A program made the translations under genes and the position numbers. This document shows, piece after piece, positions 34,010 through 46,149 of a stretch of 64,000 bases of DNA (position 1 is the stretch's first letter; every line of letters starts with the position of its first letter). The DNA comes from Gnetum montanum (Eukaryota; Streptophyta; Gnetopsida; Gnetales; Gnetaceae): contig MNCI01015910.1 in NCBI GenBank assembly GCA_015680685.1, forward strand, positions 439,819 through 503,818. Reading direction: 5' to 3'. The notes beneath the pieces were generated by a model. That model was not told the origin of the DNA and did no database searches. It saw only the letters and a list, made by a program, of their open reading frames with translations.

Positions 34010-36850
34010 TTAGATGGTCCTAAGTAGTGGAGGTTCCTAAGGTGTCAAAAGGCCTTCTCCTATCTTTGGTGCATGCAGCTATTGTGGTTGAGGTTATGGT
34101 TGTGGTTGTTCGGCTATAGTTGCAACATTTGGTGGAAAATTGAAAGCATTTATCAATGCTTTTATCTTCTCTTCCTTACTCCTAGGATCATACATAGTTC
34201 ATGCAACATCACCAATGTGGGCTGGTATGCACACATCCTAAGGATAGGGAATTGTAGGGAGAAACTCCTTAATGTTGACAAACTAGGTAGCAAATTATTT
34301 ATGTTTGATGTCAAACACTTTGAGTGCATTTCACAGCTCTTGGTAGTCATTCATTCTTTTGACCAGGTTCTCTATTGTTGATCTTTGATCAATGAACTTT
34401 ACATTAAGAACCTCAAGTTCAACATTTTCCATTTGTAGTTTCTACTTGGTCTCCTTGTGATGCTTGAAATCTGCCTCATACAAAAGGTATGAGTTGGCCA
34501 CTTGTTTCTCCAATTCTGACCATAGCCTTCTAGTGGTAAGCATTGCTAGATTTGTGTAAGAGAGGTTGGCAAGCTTCATGTACTCTATTATCTTCTCAAT
34601 ATATAGCTCCTTGAGGTAAATTTTAGCTTTATTATATTCATTTAATCCATCAAAGATGGGCTACCAAACATCACCTCCTTGTTGGAGCTACTGGAGAGCC
34701 TCATTCAAATTTACCTTCACTAGTCAAATGTGTTTTTCATTGATTTCCTTCTACAAGCCAACTTGTTCCTATAATGGTTCTTGATCCATTCGAATTTGAG
34801 GGCCTCATTTTTTTAGGTGGTGATTTCAATGGCAGACTTTTGACAAAGGGCATGCACCTTCTCTATTAAGAGATTTTGATTCTTTATAGCCAACCTTCTC
34901 AACTTAGTGTTCACCTTGGCAAGCTACTCCTACTATTGTTGAATTAATTTGGCCATTTGATCATTTCGCATCTCAACATTTTCAATGTGATGGTTCTCTT
35001 GCGTTAGCCTGATGTTCTCCTAGCGAGCATCCTACAAGTTCTTTTGAATGTTGAAGGCAATGCAATCTACTAAGGACTGATCAAAGATTATTGAATCCTT
35101 TACATACTCAACCTCTTGAATTTTTGCTTAAAGTTATTGAAAAGTTTCATCTCATCGTATGTTTTGGCTGAGTATGATGGGATCAACGAGGTGGGCTCTA
35201 AGTTCTGCAACTTTCACAACCAAGTGTAGAATCTTAGCTTTAGATATTTTAAGATGGGAATTAGCAATGAGGACCTTTCCTTTAGCCTCAAGTAGTTCTA
35301 ACTAGATTCTAAAAATTATTTCTAGGATATTAAAGATATTTGGAATCAGTTGCCTAGTTCCTACTAGTTGGTCCAGCAAATCTTCATGCTACTCTTCATG
35401 CTAGGTTGCACTAAACCTTTCACTTCCTACTACTATGGATACCTGCATGTCTTTGAGTGCAACAACATCTAGTACAAATGCCATAGGGGCATTAAGTGCA
35501 TTAGCCACTCTATGAATGATTACTTCTACCATCATTTCCTATCCTTGGTGTTGCATCACTAGAACATTTGCCCCCTTGCCCTTCTCCAAGCACACCAAAA
35601 AGGTAGTAGCACTCCTAGAGATTTCTAGGAATTGATGCTATTGAGAGAGGGACATTGTTACCTCTCAAGTAGTAGAATTTAATCTTATGAGCACCTACAT
35701 TCTTTAAGTAGAAAACATTGGCGTTGAACCCTCCATCTTGTTGATTGATCTTTCCACCTTATTGAGATGACTCAACACTAGCCTCTAGGAAAAGGGTTCA
35801 CCACACTTGGTCTAGCCTATTACTACTTCAGGAGTTACTCATGGAGCTCATGAATGCACTCAATGATAGTGTGGAGCTCTAGAATTATTTTTTCATGAGT
35901 GAGTGGTGGTAGTAGCTACTTTATCTTTCATCATTTCTACCCAAGAGGCAAAAGGAGCATGTTTGATGGTATCATTGGAATAATAGGATATACCTCCTCT
36001 ATTGCATAATTTTCAAATGAGACATGGATAGGGGAATGTCTTCCCCCCATGTTCATTTTCTTTAAAATGCTTCTGCATCTCAAAATAGATTAGCTAAGGG
36101 TGGTTGACTATAAATTTCCCACTTAGAGTGACATACACATGGGCAGAGAAGACTAGCACCTTGCCAAGCCTCACCATCGAATTAAGGTGATAGGTTGCCA
36201 TTTTTAAGTATGCATGCTCTACCATTGTGAGTGCACCAAACTCCTTATAGTCAACACTATAGCACCACTAAACCCACTCCTTTTTGACCTCTGGGTCCAC
36301 CAGCTTGAAATCTCAATCAAGGTTGCCCTAGTTTCCAACAACCTAAGGGCCTCAGGCATGGCCTTGATCAAGTAGGACATAGAAATGTCCTTAATTTTCA
36401 TTGTGGAATCACTCTACCTATTATTCCAAAAGAGGTATGTTTCTCCCATGTACCACTATCCGCTGGAAGTGAGAATGGCCACATGGAAGAAGTTTGAAGT
36501 TGAGCTTTGATGTCTTCTATGGCAAAGTCTAGGAAAGATCCAAAGTTTAGTTTAGGGAGAACTATTTTTTGAATCTTCCTAGAGTCGATTTACCTCAGAT
36601 AGCCCTCCTTCAGAGTGACCTCAAGGTCTAGTCTTGGTCCACGTGTCTCATCTCGATGGGACTACTCCATTTTAGCTTCTAGATTCTATGGAATACATTC
36701 CACTTTAGGGTCCTCTTGAAGAGGTCTTGTTGCATTCATCTTAGCTACCTACTCTTGGGGCTACTCTTGTTGGCCCCTTTCAGTTCTAGGCTACTTGTCC
36801 CTTGGTTGGGATGATCCTCCTTCCTGTGGGCCTTTTAGTCTAGATGCCAT
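34010..36850 (-). pseudogene. Element B sense 3' ORF, coiled-coil protein
   Basis: ATG at 36850 follows a splice acceptor (GATTATAG/ATGGCA); stop TAA at 34010-34012 after a Pro-rich tail. About 946 codons, the longest copy here. SG-WYMGETYLFWNN lies near 36420-36470 with a TAG in place of Lys. The region 36050-36400 has Leu/Lys-rich sequence shared with A (AYHLN block). From 35700 to 34150 the translation is Leu/Glu/Gln/Lys-rich with heptad-like spacing. Co-linear with 1-2621 of A at moderate identity. No recognised domain. Confidence 0.7.
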
Positions 36851-37140
36851 CTATAATCACAACATGATCAAGGATTAGCATATGGTGTGTAACTTTGAAA
36901 CACTTCAGTACCTTATTTCTTTGGATTAGTTACACTTGGCTAAGTTGTGACTATGGTAGGTTTGATTATTTTAATATTATTTTATTTTAATGTCTACTAG
37001 AGTTCATTGGGAAGGCTTAACTCTCACAAATTAGTGATTTTAATATTATTTTATTGTTTAAACCTTGTGGAAGTTAGAAAATTTTTGAAAAATTTTCATT
37101 AGAAACATAAGGTTTGTGGCCTCTATGTCATAGAGGCCAC
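36851..37140 (-). other. Element B leader intron (290 nt)
   Basis: Minus strand: donor ATTACAG/GTGGCC, acceptor GTGATTATAG/ATGG, branch-like GCTAATCC about 30 nt upstream. Just inside the donor GGCCTCTATG and CATAGAGGCC form a perfect hairpin (37118-37138). It shares the CACAACTTAGCCAAGTGTAA block with the A intron. Confidence 0.65.
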
Positions 37141-37268
37141 CTGTAATAGCTACAAGAATGAAGAACAAGGTTAATTGGATGAGCGGTGTGAAAGTTATGG
37201 GGTTTGAAAATTGTAAAAAGTCCTTCATTGTTTTGAAGAAAATGGCAAAATTTTTTAATGTGTCATGC

Positions 37269-37360
37269 TATATTTATAGGATTTTATAGGTGTGCTGATG
37301 GGATCCCATAGATAGGATCATGTCGATGTGAGGGCTACATTGATGAGATCTTGTTGATAA
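37269..37360 (-). promoter_or_regulatory. Element B internal promoter
   Basis: TATA-like sequence (rc of TATATTTATAGG) at 37269-37280, preceded on the minus strand by CATCGACATG and GATGGGATCCCATC-like motifs (37290-37360). The B LTR U3 shares GTCGATGTGA with this array. Weaker than in A and D because of decay. Confidence 0.5.
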
Positions 37361-38830
37361 AACCAAAAGAAAAAAATTTCATTTGAACATTAGAAGAAAT
37401 ACAAAGAGTTTTTACATAAAGTTGGAGTTCATAGAGACCAGAAAGGCCATCAACATGAAGAAATATTTGAAGAGGGCTAGATAGTTCACAAAAAAAAGAG
37501 TTTTTACTAGGATAATGATTGGAGAAACTTAAAAAGAAGTGCAAAGTTGGATGCAATCAATGTGGAGCATGAATGATGTGAATGCAAAAATGTCTAAAGG
37601 ATAATGAACCAAGAGGTATGAAATTGGGTCCTTCCCATAGTAGGTTCATGTCTTTTAATACCCTTGCATGCTCTTAAAAAAAGGATTCTGTGGGCCCCAT
37701 TGGTGATTAATGGTTATGGTAAGTTAAGGACTAAATCTTGTAAGAACCTACCTAGGAATTTTGACATATCAAACTAAGAAATTAAACAAAACATGAACAA
37801 CGGTAGTGAGGTGAGGTATGGGAAGCATACGTGGATGAGGTAGAGAGTAGAATGGAGTCCCATATCATGGTTACATGAAGTCTCTTATTGATTTCATGAT
37901 TAATATGACCTAATAATTACATCCTTAATCTAAATCAAAACCAACCACTTTTAGTGACTTTGCGTTAACACTCAAAGATTGGACCAACTCCTCAAGGCAC
38001 AAGAATATCCCCATATATCAATCACCATTACTAAAAGAGAAGAAGAGAGAAGTAGAAAGTGAGATGGACCTTAGTGAGAGGGAACTTTTAGACATGGGTA
38101 ACATGTCTTTCTAGTCCCATAACTAGTGCTTATAGCTCATTATTTCATCTAAGGGATGTACTTTGAATTCCCATTATTGTTTTTTTTGTGTTTTCTATTT
38201 TTTTTTAAATTTTTGATGGGAACGACATAATGCAAAGACTTTTAGTTTCTTATTATTGGTGGATACCAAAATGGTGAGAAATCCATGAGAAAATTCATGC
38301 ATCTAAGAGGGTAGGCAAGTATAGAGATCATCAAATCCCCTTAAAGTCACAACCTTGTCTATCCATTTAATCCTTCCCAAGTTTGGAAATTACCAAGGTC
38401 ACAAGTTTATTATAAGTTTCATTAAGGAAGGAACCTCATATTTTCAAAATAAGGAATACCATAGAGTTTGTGGATGGATGGATTACGTGGACTTACTACC
38501 TATTATTATGAAAAAGAAACCACATCGTAGTTATCAATACCAAAATTCATAGATAGAATCTAGACATTAGTAATTAGATAACATTATAGTACAAGGCACC
38601 ATCAATTAGCAACAATAGTTTTACTTAGTCCTAATGGCAATAAAGAAAAACAAAATAAAAAAAATTAGTAAAACATTAGAAATACCTAAACCAAATAAAG
38701 TAAAATATAGAAGAATTTGTAAAATATTTAAGAAAGAGAAAAATGTTCTAAAGATAGTGTAAAACAAAAAATGGTGTAAAACAAAAAAAAGTATAAAAAC
38801 TGAGAAGCCACTTTAATGAATTAACATGTA
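37361..38830 (-). other. Element B gene-free stretch
   Basis: No supported frame. Co-linear with 3171-4785 of A: GTGGGCCCCAT near 37690, TTTAGTGACTTTGCGTTA near 37950, and a T-run followed by GGGAACGACATAATGCAAAG near 38220. A-rich at 38640-38800. Confidence 0.6.
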
Positions 38831-40085
38831 TGGCCATCTCCCCCATGATTGAGTTGGAAGGAGGAGAATTAAAAAATTAAGTGTGCCCATCCATCTATTT
38901 AGGTGTTCTAGTCACTAGCTTGCTTTGGCGCATGGAAAGGTTTGATTTGTTGCATGTTGACCACCAATTTCTTGTTTGGGCTTTTAGGTTTGTATATTAA
39001 CATGGCCCTACAAGGAAAGGTTTCATAGATAACATAAGGCTCCTCCCACAAAATTTGGGACTTGATTCTTTATGGTACGTGTGTGGGATTATAGTAGAGG
39101 ACCCTATCTCCCAGTTGAAATTTGACTTTCCTTATTCTAAGATCATTTCATTGCTTGTTGAATGCCTGGTGCACTTCATTGGATAACAGGGCTACCAATC
39201 TATTCTCTTATAGTAATTTAAGGTTCATGAATTTTTCTTCTTGTGCTAGACTTAGGTCAAGGTCAAGGTCACAAGTCATTGATAGTGAACGAAGCTCAGC
39301 TTGAATTGGGAGAGTTGGCAATTTTCTGTACACAAGCTCATAGGGAGAGTAGCCAATAGGAAGTTTCCAAGTAGAGTAGTCGGCCCAAAGGGCATCATTG
39401 AGTTTCATGCTACCATCCCTCCTATATTTACTAATAGTTTTTGTTAGTATCTTTTTGATTTGCTTATTTGTAACCTCTGCTTGACCATTGGCTTGGGGGT
39501 GATTAGGTGTTGTTAATTTATGTTCAACCCCGAAGTGTTGCATGAGCTTTCGAAAGGTAGTGCCTATAAAATGAGTACCATTATAAGAAATAAGTACATG
39601 TGGCACCTCAAACCTATTTACAACATATTATTGTACAAACTGAGCAGTTATAGAAGATGTACAATTGGTGATGGCTACAACTTCTACCCATTTTGTACAA
39701 TAGTCAACAACAACTATGATGTACACGTTTTCATTTGACATGGGTGTGATGGAACCCATGAAGATAATGCTCTAAATGTCAATGGGCTCTAGTGGTTTGA
39801 TCCATTGTTGAGGTTCCTCCATATGAGTAGCCATTCCACCATTGCATTGGTAGCATTCATAGGAGTGTACGAAGTGATGAGTGTCCTTGAAAAGTGTTGG
39901 CCAATAATACCTTGCTATGAGGATCTTAATTTCTATGCATCTCCCAACATAGTGATCCCCACAAGGGCCCTCATGAGCATTTTGGAGAATGCATAGTTGA
40001 TCAGCATTAGGAACACACCAACAAACTAGGCCATCAATGGACACCTTGTAAACGTGTTTGTTGATTTTCATGAAGTTTTTTACTT
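38831..40085 (-). pseudogene. Element B integrase, best preserved of the family
   Basis: The open piece 39772-40071 holds the zinc-binding domain: HEGPCGDHYVGRC, then THHFVHSYECYQC (H-H and C-X2-C). The core follows with VVVDYCTKWVE (first Asp kept, near 39700). The open piece 39208-39606 has ISYNGTHFI, where Asp of the usual SDNGTHF is Tyr, and HPQANGQAEVTNK with the region of the catalytic Glu. The C-terminal part ends near 38850. One catalytic Asp is lost and the frame is interrupted between the open pieces. Confidence 0.85.
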
Positions 40086-41560
40086 GGTGAAGAAATTTTT
40101 GTTTTCTTCCTATGATCCCACTCCTATGGCATCTCCTAACTAAGAAGATAGATGAGAATGGGATTGTACCAATTGGATTTAGTAGTCATTTGTTTAGTTA
40201 TAGCCCTAGCAAAGAGGAGTTCATTAGGAAACTAATATGAAAGTGGGCTCTTCTCCTATTTATTATCCCATCATAATGGAGATAGGTGGTCAGTAACCAC
40301 ATTCTCAATTTCCTTATAATCTACCATTATAAGATCAAATTTCTATAAGATCACTAGCCACTATATAAAACATGGATTCATCATTGGTTTATTTATTAGA
40401 AATTGGATTGCATTATGGTCTATGTGCATGAACATCTCTGTCATAAATTCTTTTTCTATTGTGATGTAGTTTAGTTGTGCATCTACAATGCTTCTACTTG
40501 CACAATGGATGTAGTAAGAACGTTTTTGATCATCCAACTTTGTGAACATGACTTCCAAGGCATAATTCAATGCATCTATCATGATGTAAAAGGGCTTGAA
40601 CCAATCATGTGCTTGTAGAATTAGAGTGTTTACAAGATTCTCTTTGAGATGCTAGAATGCATTCTTGTATTCCTTGGTCTAAACAAATGAAGCATCTTTC
40701 TTTGTCAGCTCCACCAACAATTTATTAATCTTAGAAAAATTCTTAATGAATCATTGATAGTAGCCAATGTGTCTAAGAAATTGCATCACATCTTAAACTA
40801 TTTTTGGCTATTTGGTAATTCCTTGGATGACTCTTATTTTTTTAGGGTCCATCTTGATCCCTTTCTCTAAAATTCTATGCCATAGAACAATGCCATTTGG
40901 GATTGTCAAATGGATTTTCTACTAGTTGAGCCTAAGATTTGTCTCCACACACCTTTTTAGCACTTGCTCAAGATGATTTAGGGCTTGCTCAAATGTAACC
41001 CCTTAGGTGGATAAGTCATCCATGAAGAGCTCTACACTGTTACCAATTTTCTATTGGAAGATGCTTAGGATAAGGCATTGGAATGTAGTAGTGAGATTGC
41101 ATAGGCCAAACAACATCTTTCTATATAAAAAAGTCCCCCAAGGGCTTGTGAATTATTTTTTCCTAGTCTTCTAGTGTGATTTGAATTTGGTTATAGCCAC
41201 TATTACCATCCAAAAAGCTATAGTAGCAATGCCTAGAAATGATGACCAACACCTGATCAACAAATGATAATAGATAGTGATCTTTGTAAGTTTCATGTTC
41301 AACAACTTAAAATTGATATAGACCCTTCATTTTCCACCCTTCTTTCACACTATCACAAGTGGGCTAACCCACTTGCTGTCTACAATGGGATTAATGAACC
41401 CCACCTTGAGGAGTTGTTTAATCTCCTCTTTCGTTATTTGCTTTAGTTTGGGGTTCAATTACTATTGTAGCTACCTCTTTGGCTAGATGAAAGGTTCTAT
41501 GTAGCTACACTACTAGCATATCCTAGGATCAATTCCAATGAGTTTAGGATATGACCAAGA
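40086..41560 (-). pseudogene. Element B reverse transcriptase and RNase H
   Basis: RT runs leftward from about 41550 and carries the catalytic box FMDDL at 41003-41020, with both Asp residues kept. RNase H includes the open piece 40361-40582, with HCASRSIVDAQLNYITIEKE, a typical retroelement RNase H block containing the ... NYxxxEKE motif. Stops and small frameshifts. Co-linear with 5986-7560 of A. Confidence 0.8.
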
Positions 41561-42540
41561 AAAGATTGTTGGCCATAAGTTAACCATCTCTATTAGCATC
41601 TTTTTCTATAGAAGAGCAAGGTTGGCATTGATGATAACCTACTTTCCATGACTTAGAAAGGCATATCCCATTCTCAATAGTAAATTTTTTAGCTTAAGGG
41701 GAACCTATTTAAAGTGTTTAGGGATCTCCAACTCTTCTTAGTTGATTTCATTAGGTTTATCATCAAAGAGCTAATGATGAACTTGCTCTAGTTCATCAAT
41801 GCCCTCAATGTAGTTACTCGTAAGCCTCTCAATTGTTTTCATTCATATTGCTAAATTGCTTTTAGGATCAACTATCAATCACTAGGCGTCCTCCTATTTT
41901 GTGGTTGTTGCATCTAGGAACCTTTGAATTTCGATCACATCGGCACACTATCTACATGCTATGATAGATGTGCTTTTTACGGTCCATAATTTTTGCACAT
42001 AGTTGCACCTTATGTCACTATACACAATGCATGGAACACACTTCCTCTCAATATTTCCAAATTCATTTCCCTTGGCAATTTTTAAGGAGAGGTCTCAAAT
42101 TCCCCACCATGCATTAATTATGCTCAACCAAGCCCTTTCAATGATGATTGGGAAGTTCTCCTTGTAGTTGTCTACACAAATAACCAAGAAGTCAATAAGA
42201 TAAAACCACCCACATATAGTGGTCATAATGTCCTCCACCAATCCCAAGGGAATGGTGATAGAATGATCTACCAACTCAAGAAGAATGTTGCTCTTCTTGA
42301 GTGGAGGTAGGTTCCAAGCTTTGTACATTTCATGAGAGGTTAAATTTACACTAGAAACTGAGTCCAAAAGAGCCTTGCAAGGCTCATTCTTAGTGATTTT
42401 TAAATAAATGAGGGGACTACTAGGATTAAATCTTTTCCTAGGAAGATGACCAGCCTTTATTTGATCTATGATGAGATGGGTCAACATTATAGTGTGAACC
42501 TTGGGAGGTTTTTGGTTTGAAGGGCTCTCGAATGATTTAG
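41561..42540 (-). pseudogene. Element B protease region and linker
   Basis: The open piece 42095-42487 reads NEPCKALLDSVSSVNLTSHE, so the active-site motif is DSV in place of D-S/T-G. GLVEDIMTTICGWFY follows, then FPIIIERAWLSIINAWWGI. The 130-codon open run is the longest protease remnant in the window. 41561-41990 is the weakly conserved linker to RT. Confidence 0.75.
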
Positions 42541-44314
42541 CAGAGGATGAGGGAGAAGCAGGATCTTCAACTATAGGTATTTGTAAGGGCTTAGAAGGAC
42601 TGTTGGTCTAGAAGAAAGGTCTTTTTAAGGATTTTTTCTTTAAACCACTTAGCTAAGGAGCCAACTGTAAGTTAACAGCCCTTGTGACATTTCTTTGCTA
42701 TGGCTAGGCTAGAATTTTACCTTGCATGGATGGAGCTGGTGGTAGTTGTGTTGAGGGAGGAGGTACAGGTGTAGAGGATGAGGAGGGTAATATGGAAATG
42801 GGAATTTCCATCTTGGAGATTGAGCTTTGTAATATTCAGAAAGGTAGTAGTAGTGTTGAAAGGAGATGTGACTGGAAGAGTCACACGAAGAAATTGACTG
42901 CTCAACATAGTATCCATAGGGATCTAGCTATCGATAAGGGTACTGCTACCTTGGTAGTGGCATTCTCCATGACTATGGATGCTACCACTACTAGTACTAC
43001 TCATGAGGTTGGGATGTTGCTCCACTTGGATAGTAGGCTTGTTGTTGATGGAACTACCTATTGTTGCCTTAAGGATAGGGTAACCTCCTAGGTGCTTGCC
43101 TTTCTACCAATCTAGGATTCAACATGTACACCCCAGAATCCTACAAGTGTGACACAATTACAAAAAATTCCTTAGGATGTTCATATTGGTAGATGTCACA
43201 CCACCATCATCATCTATCTTAGATTCTACAATTTCTTCAATGAGAGCATCTTTGTCCTTATCCATTTGATGGACATGTTCTCTTCCTTCATTCTACTTCA
43301 ATCACAATTGCTACCTTGCTCTTTGAACTCTTTGACAATTCTAAGATTTTCTTGAAATTTTTCATCCAAAGAATCCCACATTTTTTCTACCTTGGCTGAT
43401 ATTTCAGAGCGGATTTTTGGATTAACAAGGTTTTACATTGTACCACTTCATCAATTGGTGTCTCCTCCTTGTTATCACAAAATTGAACTTCCCTTTTTTG
43501 GATGGAAGGGCCCCAGTTGTACTTCTCTACACTTTTTCTTTTTTGCAACTTACCTTATTCTTTGGCCACCTACTTAATCAACCTTTGGATCTAATGAAAT
43601 TTAAGATCTAAAAGTCTTTCCTATGCATAGATCCCAAGAGTTCTCCTTATTTTTATTTGAAGCCCATCTATGATATGGCAAAGCTACTCCCTTTGAGAAA
43701 AGCAATAGCCTGGACACTTGTGCAATGAAGAGTAATATTTGTCCATGACCACATCCAAGGATTCATGTGTTCCTTGTCTCCACCCTTAGATCCACTTCTT
43801 GAGATTGGACATTTGAGAGTACATCTGATAATTTTCATTAAAGAGTTCAAGAATTATACTTCATCATCTAATTAATTTCGATTCTAAGGATCGGTACCAG
43901 CTTTTAGCCTCCTTAAAAAGTATCCCTGGAAATAGCTTTATGTTCTGTCTTTTTTTAAATGTTATGTAAGGCATAGGCATCGTGAAAGCCTTGAAGATGA
44001 TTTTGTGGATTTGAGTTGTATCCCCCTTCGAACTTGAGGATATTGTTCATATCCAACCTTCTAATTTTACTATCTTTCACATGCCTCATTGGAATTCTTA
44101 TAGCCTCTACAATATTCAACATGTTTCTTGTTGCAAGAAAAGGCTCATCATAGCCATAGCCCTTGTGAAGGCCATGATCCCCTTTGTTGTCCCTTCTTTT
44201 GTGATGGTAGGCCTTTCCTAATTACCCACACCCCTAATATCTACTAGTTCAATAGGTACAATCATCTCTATCTTGATAGTCACCTCCATCATGGTCATGT
44301 CCTTTGATATTGGG
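42541..44314 (-). pseudogene. Element B gag (start deleted)
   Basis: Homologous to A gag and D gag: a Gly/Asp/His-rich stretch (44310-44170), then NMLNIVEAIRIPMRHVKDSK (near 44060-44120), a central helical part (43850-43600) and an acidic/Ser/Pro-rich tail (42700-43000). The zinc-knuckle-like block near 43190-43200 has decayed. Gag start, leader, primer site and nearly the whole 5' LTR were removed by a deletion ending at 44314. Confidence 0.75.
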
Positions 44315-44351
44315 CATCTCATTGATGTAACTCGAGAAATATGCTTCATCA
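44315..44351 (-). repeat. Element B 5' LTR remnant (37 bp)
   Basis: The minus strand begins TGATGAAGCATATTTCTCGA and aligns with the start of the B 3' LTR at 14495 over 37 bases. It borders the GCTAG duplication at 44352-44356. The rest of this LTR is deleted. Confidence 0.75.
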
Positions 44352-45000
44352 GCTAGCTAGTCCATGCAAATTTTCACAAGCATCCATGGTTGTGAATTTA
44401 ACACCAAAAACCTTTAAGATAAAATCTTCAAATTAAATTTCATGTAACATACAAATTATCATGCTTCCTCGTGCAGTTATAGACTAGATAAAGATATGAT
44501 ATCTTCCTATAAAAGAACTAATATAGTAAGTCCTTGATTTATTTACAAATCATAGGACATGCACCATGAAAGACTGTACTAAACTTAAGTTCTGAAATCA
44601 ATATGATTTTTCAAGAAATGTAAAAGGCATGGAACCTATCATTGTTAAAAAAATGTAACATCAAGTTGGAGCTTATAGACTAATCCATCATTATTTTTTA
44701 AAGATTGATAGAGGACATTGTGACCACCATTAGTAGTTGGTCATTCCCTACTAATTTCCTAGTGATCCATGTGGATAATTACAAGGGGGATTTTTGCATC
44801 ATTATTGAAAGGACTTAGCTAAGCACAATTGATGCTAAGCTAGGAATCAAAGACCTATCCTTAAAAATTTCCAAGAAAAATGGGTATGGGACGATAGAGA
44901 AGAAGAGAGTTTCATGCATTACATATAGTGACACAGGGTGTAACTACATATGGAAAATTTAGATTATTAATAGAAGAACAATTATAGCATGATAGTCATG
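44352..45000 (+). pseudogene. Element EG protease region (right part of the split element)
   Basis: Picks up where 13720 left off. It aligns with D from about 25400: AAACCTTTAAGATAAAATC, then ATTTTTCAAGAAATGTAAAA (the D protease start region), then LIEDIVTTI-like sequence near 44720 and FCIIIERT near 44800. The active site has decayed. This co-linearity, plus the B target duplication, shows that 12061-13720 and 44352-49100 were one element. Confidence 0.7.
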
Positions 45001-46090
45001 TGTTGAACTAGTGAATGTACAAAGTTTCTTGTACATAACAATCACAAAGTAGGATAAAGCCTAGTGGTTAACTTTAGAAGAGAGCTACACTTTCATAATA
45101 TGCATGAAATGAGTAGAAGCTCTCATAAGTATCTATATTGACAAGATGGATGAGATGGAGCAACTCAAAAATTAACTCTTCCATGTAAATAATCAATAAG
45201 AAGTAGAAATGGATTGGGAAGATTTGAAGATTCTAGAAGTTTCTAAACTAGAATTTTTAGAGCTCAAAACATTACCAAAATATCTTGAGTGTGTTCTTAA
45301 ACAATGGAAAACTAGTAATTGTAAATGTTAAACTCATTAAAGAACAAAAATAGAAGCTACTAAGAGTGATAAATAGATGGCTGATAGTCTTTTCCTAGTT
45401 GTATGATGAAATCACATGTATAGATCCATGCGTATGCTAGCATAAGATCTACAAAGTCCCTGCCATTAAGCCCAAAAGATAACCATAGAGAAGATTGAAT
45501 TACAAACTTAAATAGATAGTTAAAAAGGAGGTACATAAGCTCCTTAAAGAATAATCTACCTTATAATAGATAGTGACTAGGTGATCCTACTTGTTATTAT
45601 GCTAAAAAAAGAAAAGAAAGTAATGAAAAATCTACATAGATTTTCAACTACTGAACATGACCAAATTTCATGATCACTTCCTATTTCTTTGTGGACTAAG
45701 TGTTAGACACCATTACAAGTCATAGGTATTATAGCTTTCTAGACCACTACAATGGCTACAATCAAATATAAATAGCCCCAAAAGATCATCACAAGATGAC
45801 ATTCACAAGTCCTTGAAGGCTTTTGCATATAAGAAGATGATCTTTGGTCTTTGTAATACACTTACAACCTTCCAACGCCTTGTCCTAAGCATCTTTCGAC
45901 AATTGATTAATAATAGTATTGAAGTCTTCATGGATGACTTTTCCACTTATGAGTTTGATTTTAAGTAAGCATTGGACTATTTAAAACAAGTATTAAGACA
46001 ATGCAATAAAATAAATCTTAATCTCAATTGGTAAAAAGGCCATTTGATGAAGATCCTTTGTCTAATTAGTTTCTTGATGAATCAGCTTTT
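45001..46090 (+). pseudogene. Element EG reverse transcriptase
   Basis: RT motifs: YIDFQLLNMTKFHDHF (near 45640), FAYKKMIFGLCNTLTTFQRL (near 45830) and an intact catalytic box FMDDF (45923-45940), then QCNKINLNLNW. Stops are dense before the core. RNase H is missing: after 46060 the sequence passes within about 100 bp to the integrase part. Confidence 0.75.
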
Positions 46091-46149
46091 GTAAAGGTAA
46101 CAATGGAAACAACACATATAATAGAAACATGATACACAAACTTCCTTTT

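Larger units (their letters stand above)
13726..44351 (-). mobile_element. Element B: Athila-like element with D (and C) nested inside
   Basis: Minus-strand element flanked by the 5-bp duplication GCTAG (13721-13725 and 44352-44356). Its 3' LTR is 13726-14495, its polypurine tract and 3' ORF resume at 33753, and its 5' LTR survives only as 37 bp at 44315-44351. Both LTR remnants begin TGATGAAGCAT, unlike the TGATGAGTC of the others, which ties the two ends together. Element D separates the 3' LTR from the body. Every coding frame is broken. Confidence 0.85.

Noticed and set aside
34010-36850. Envelope protein gene in element B
   Set aside because: Only its position fits; I see no signal peptide, membrane segment or cleavage site.
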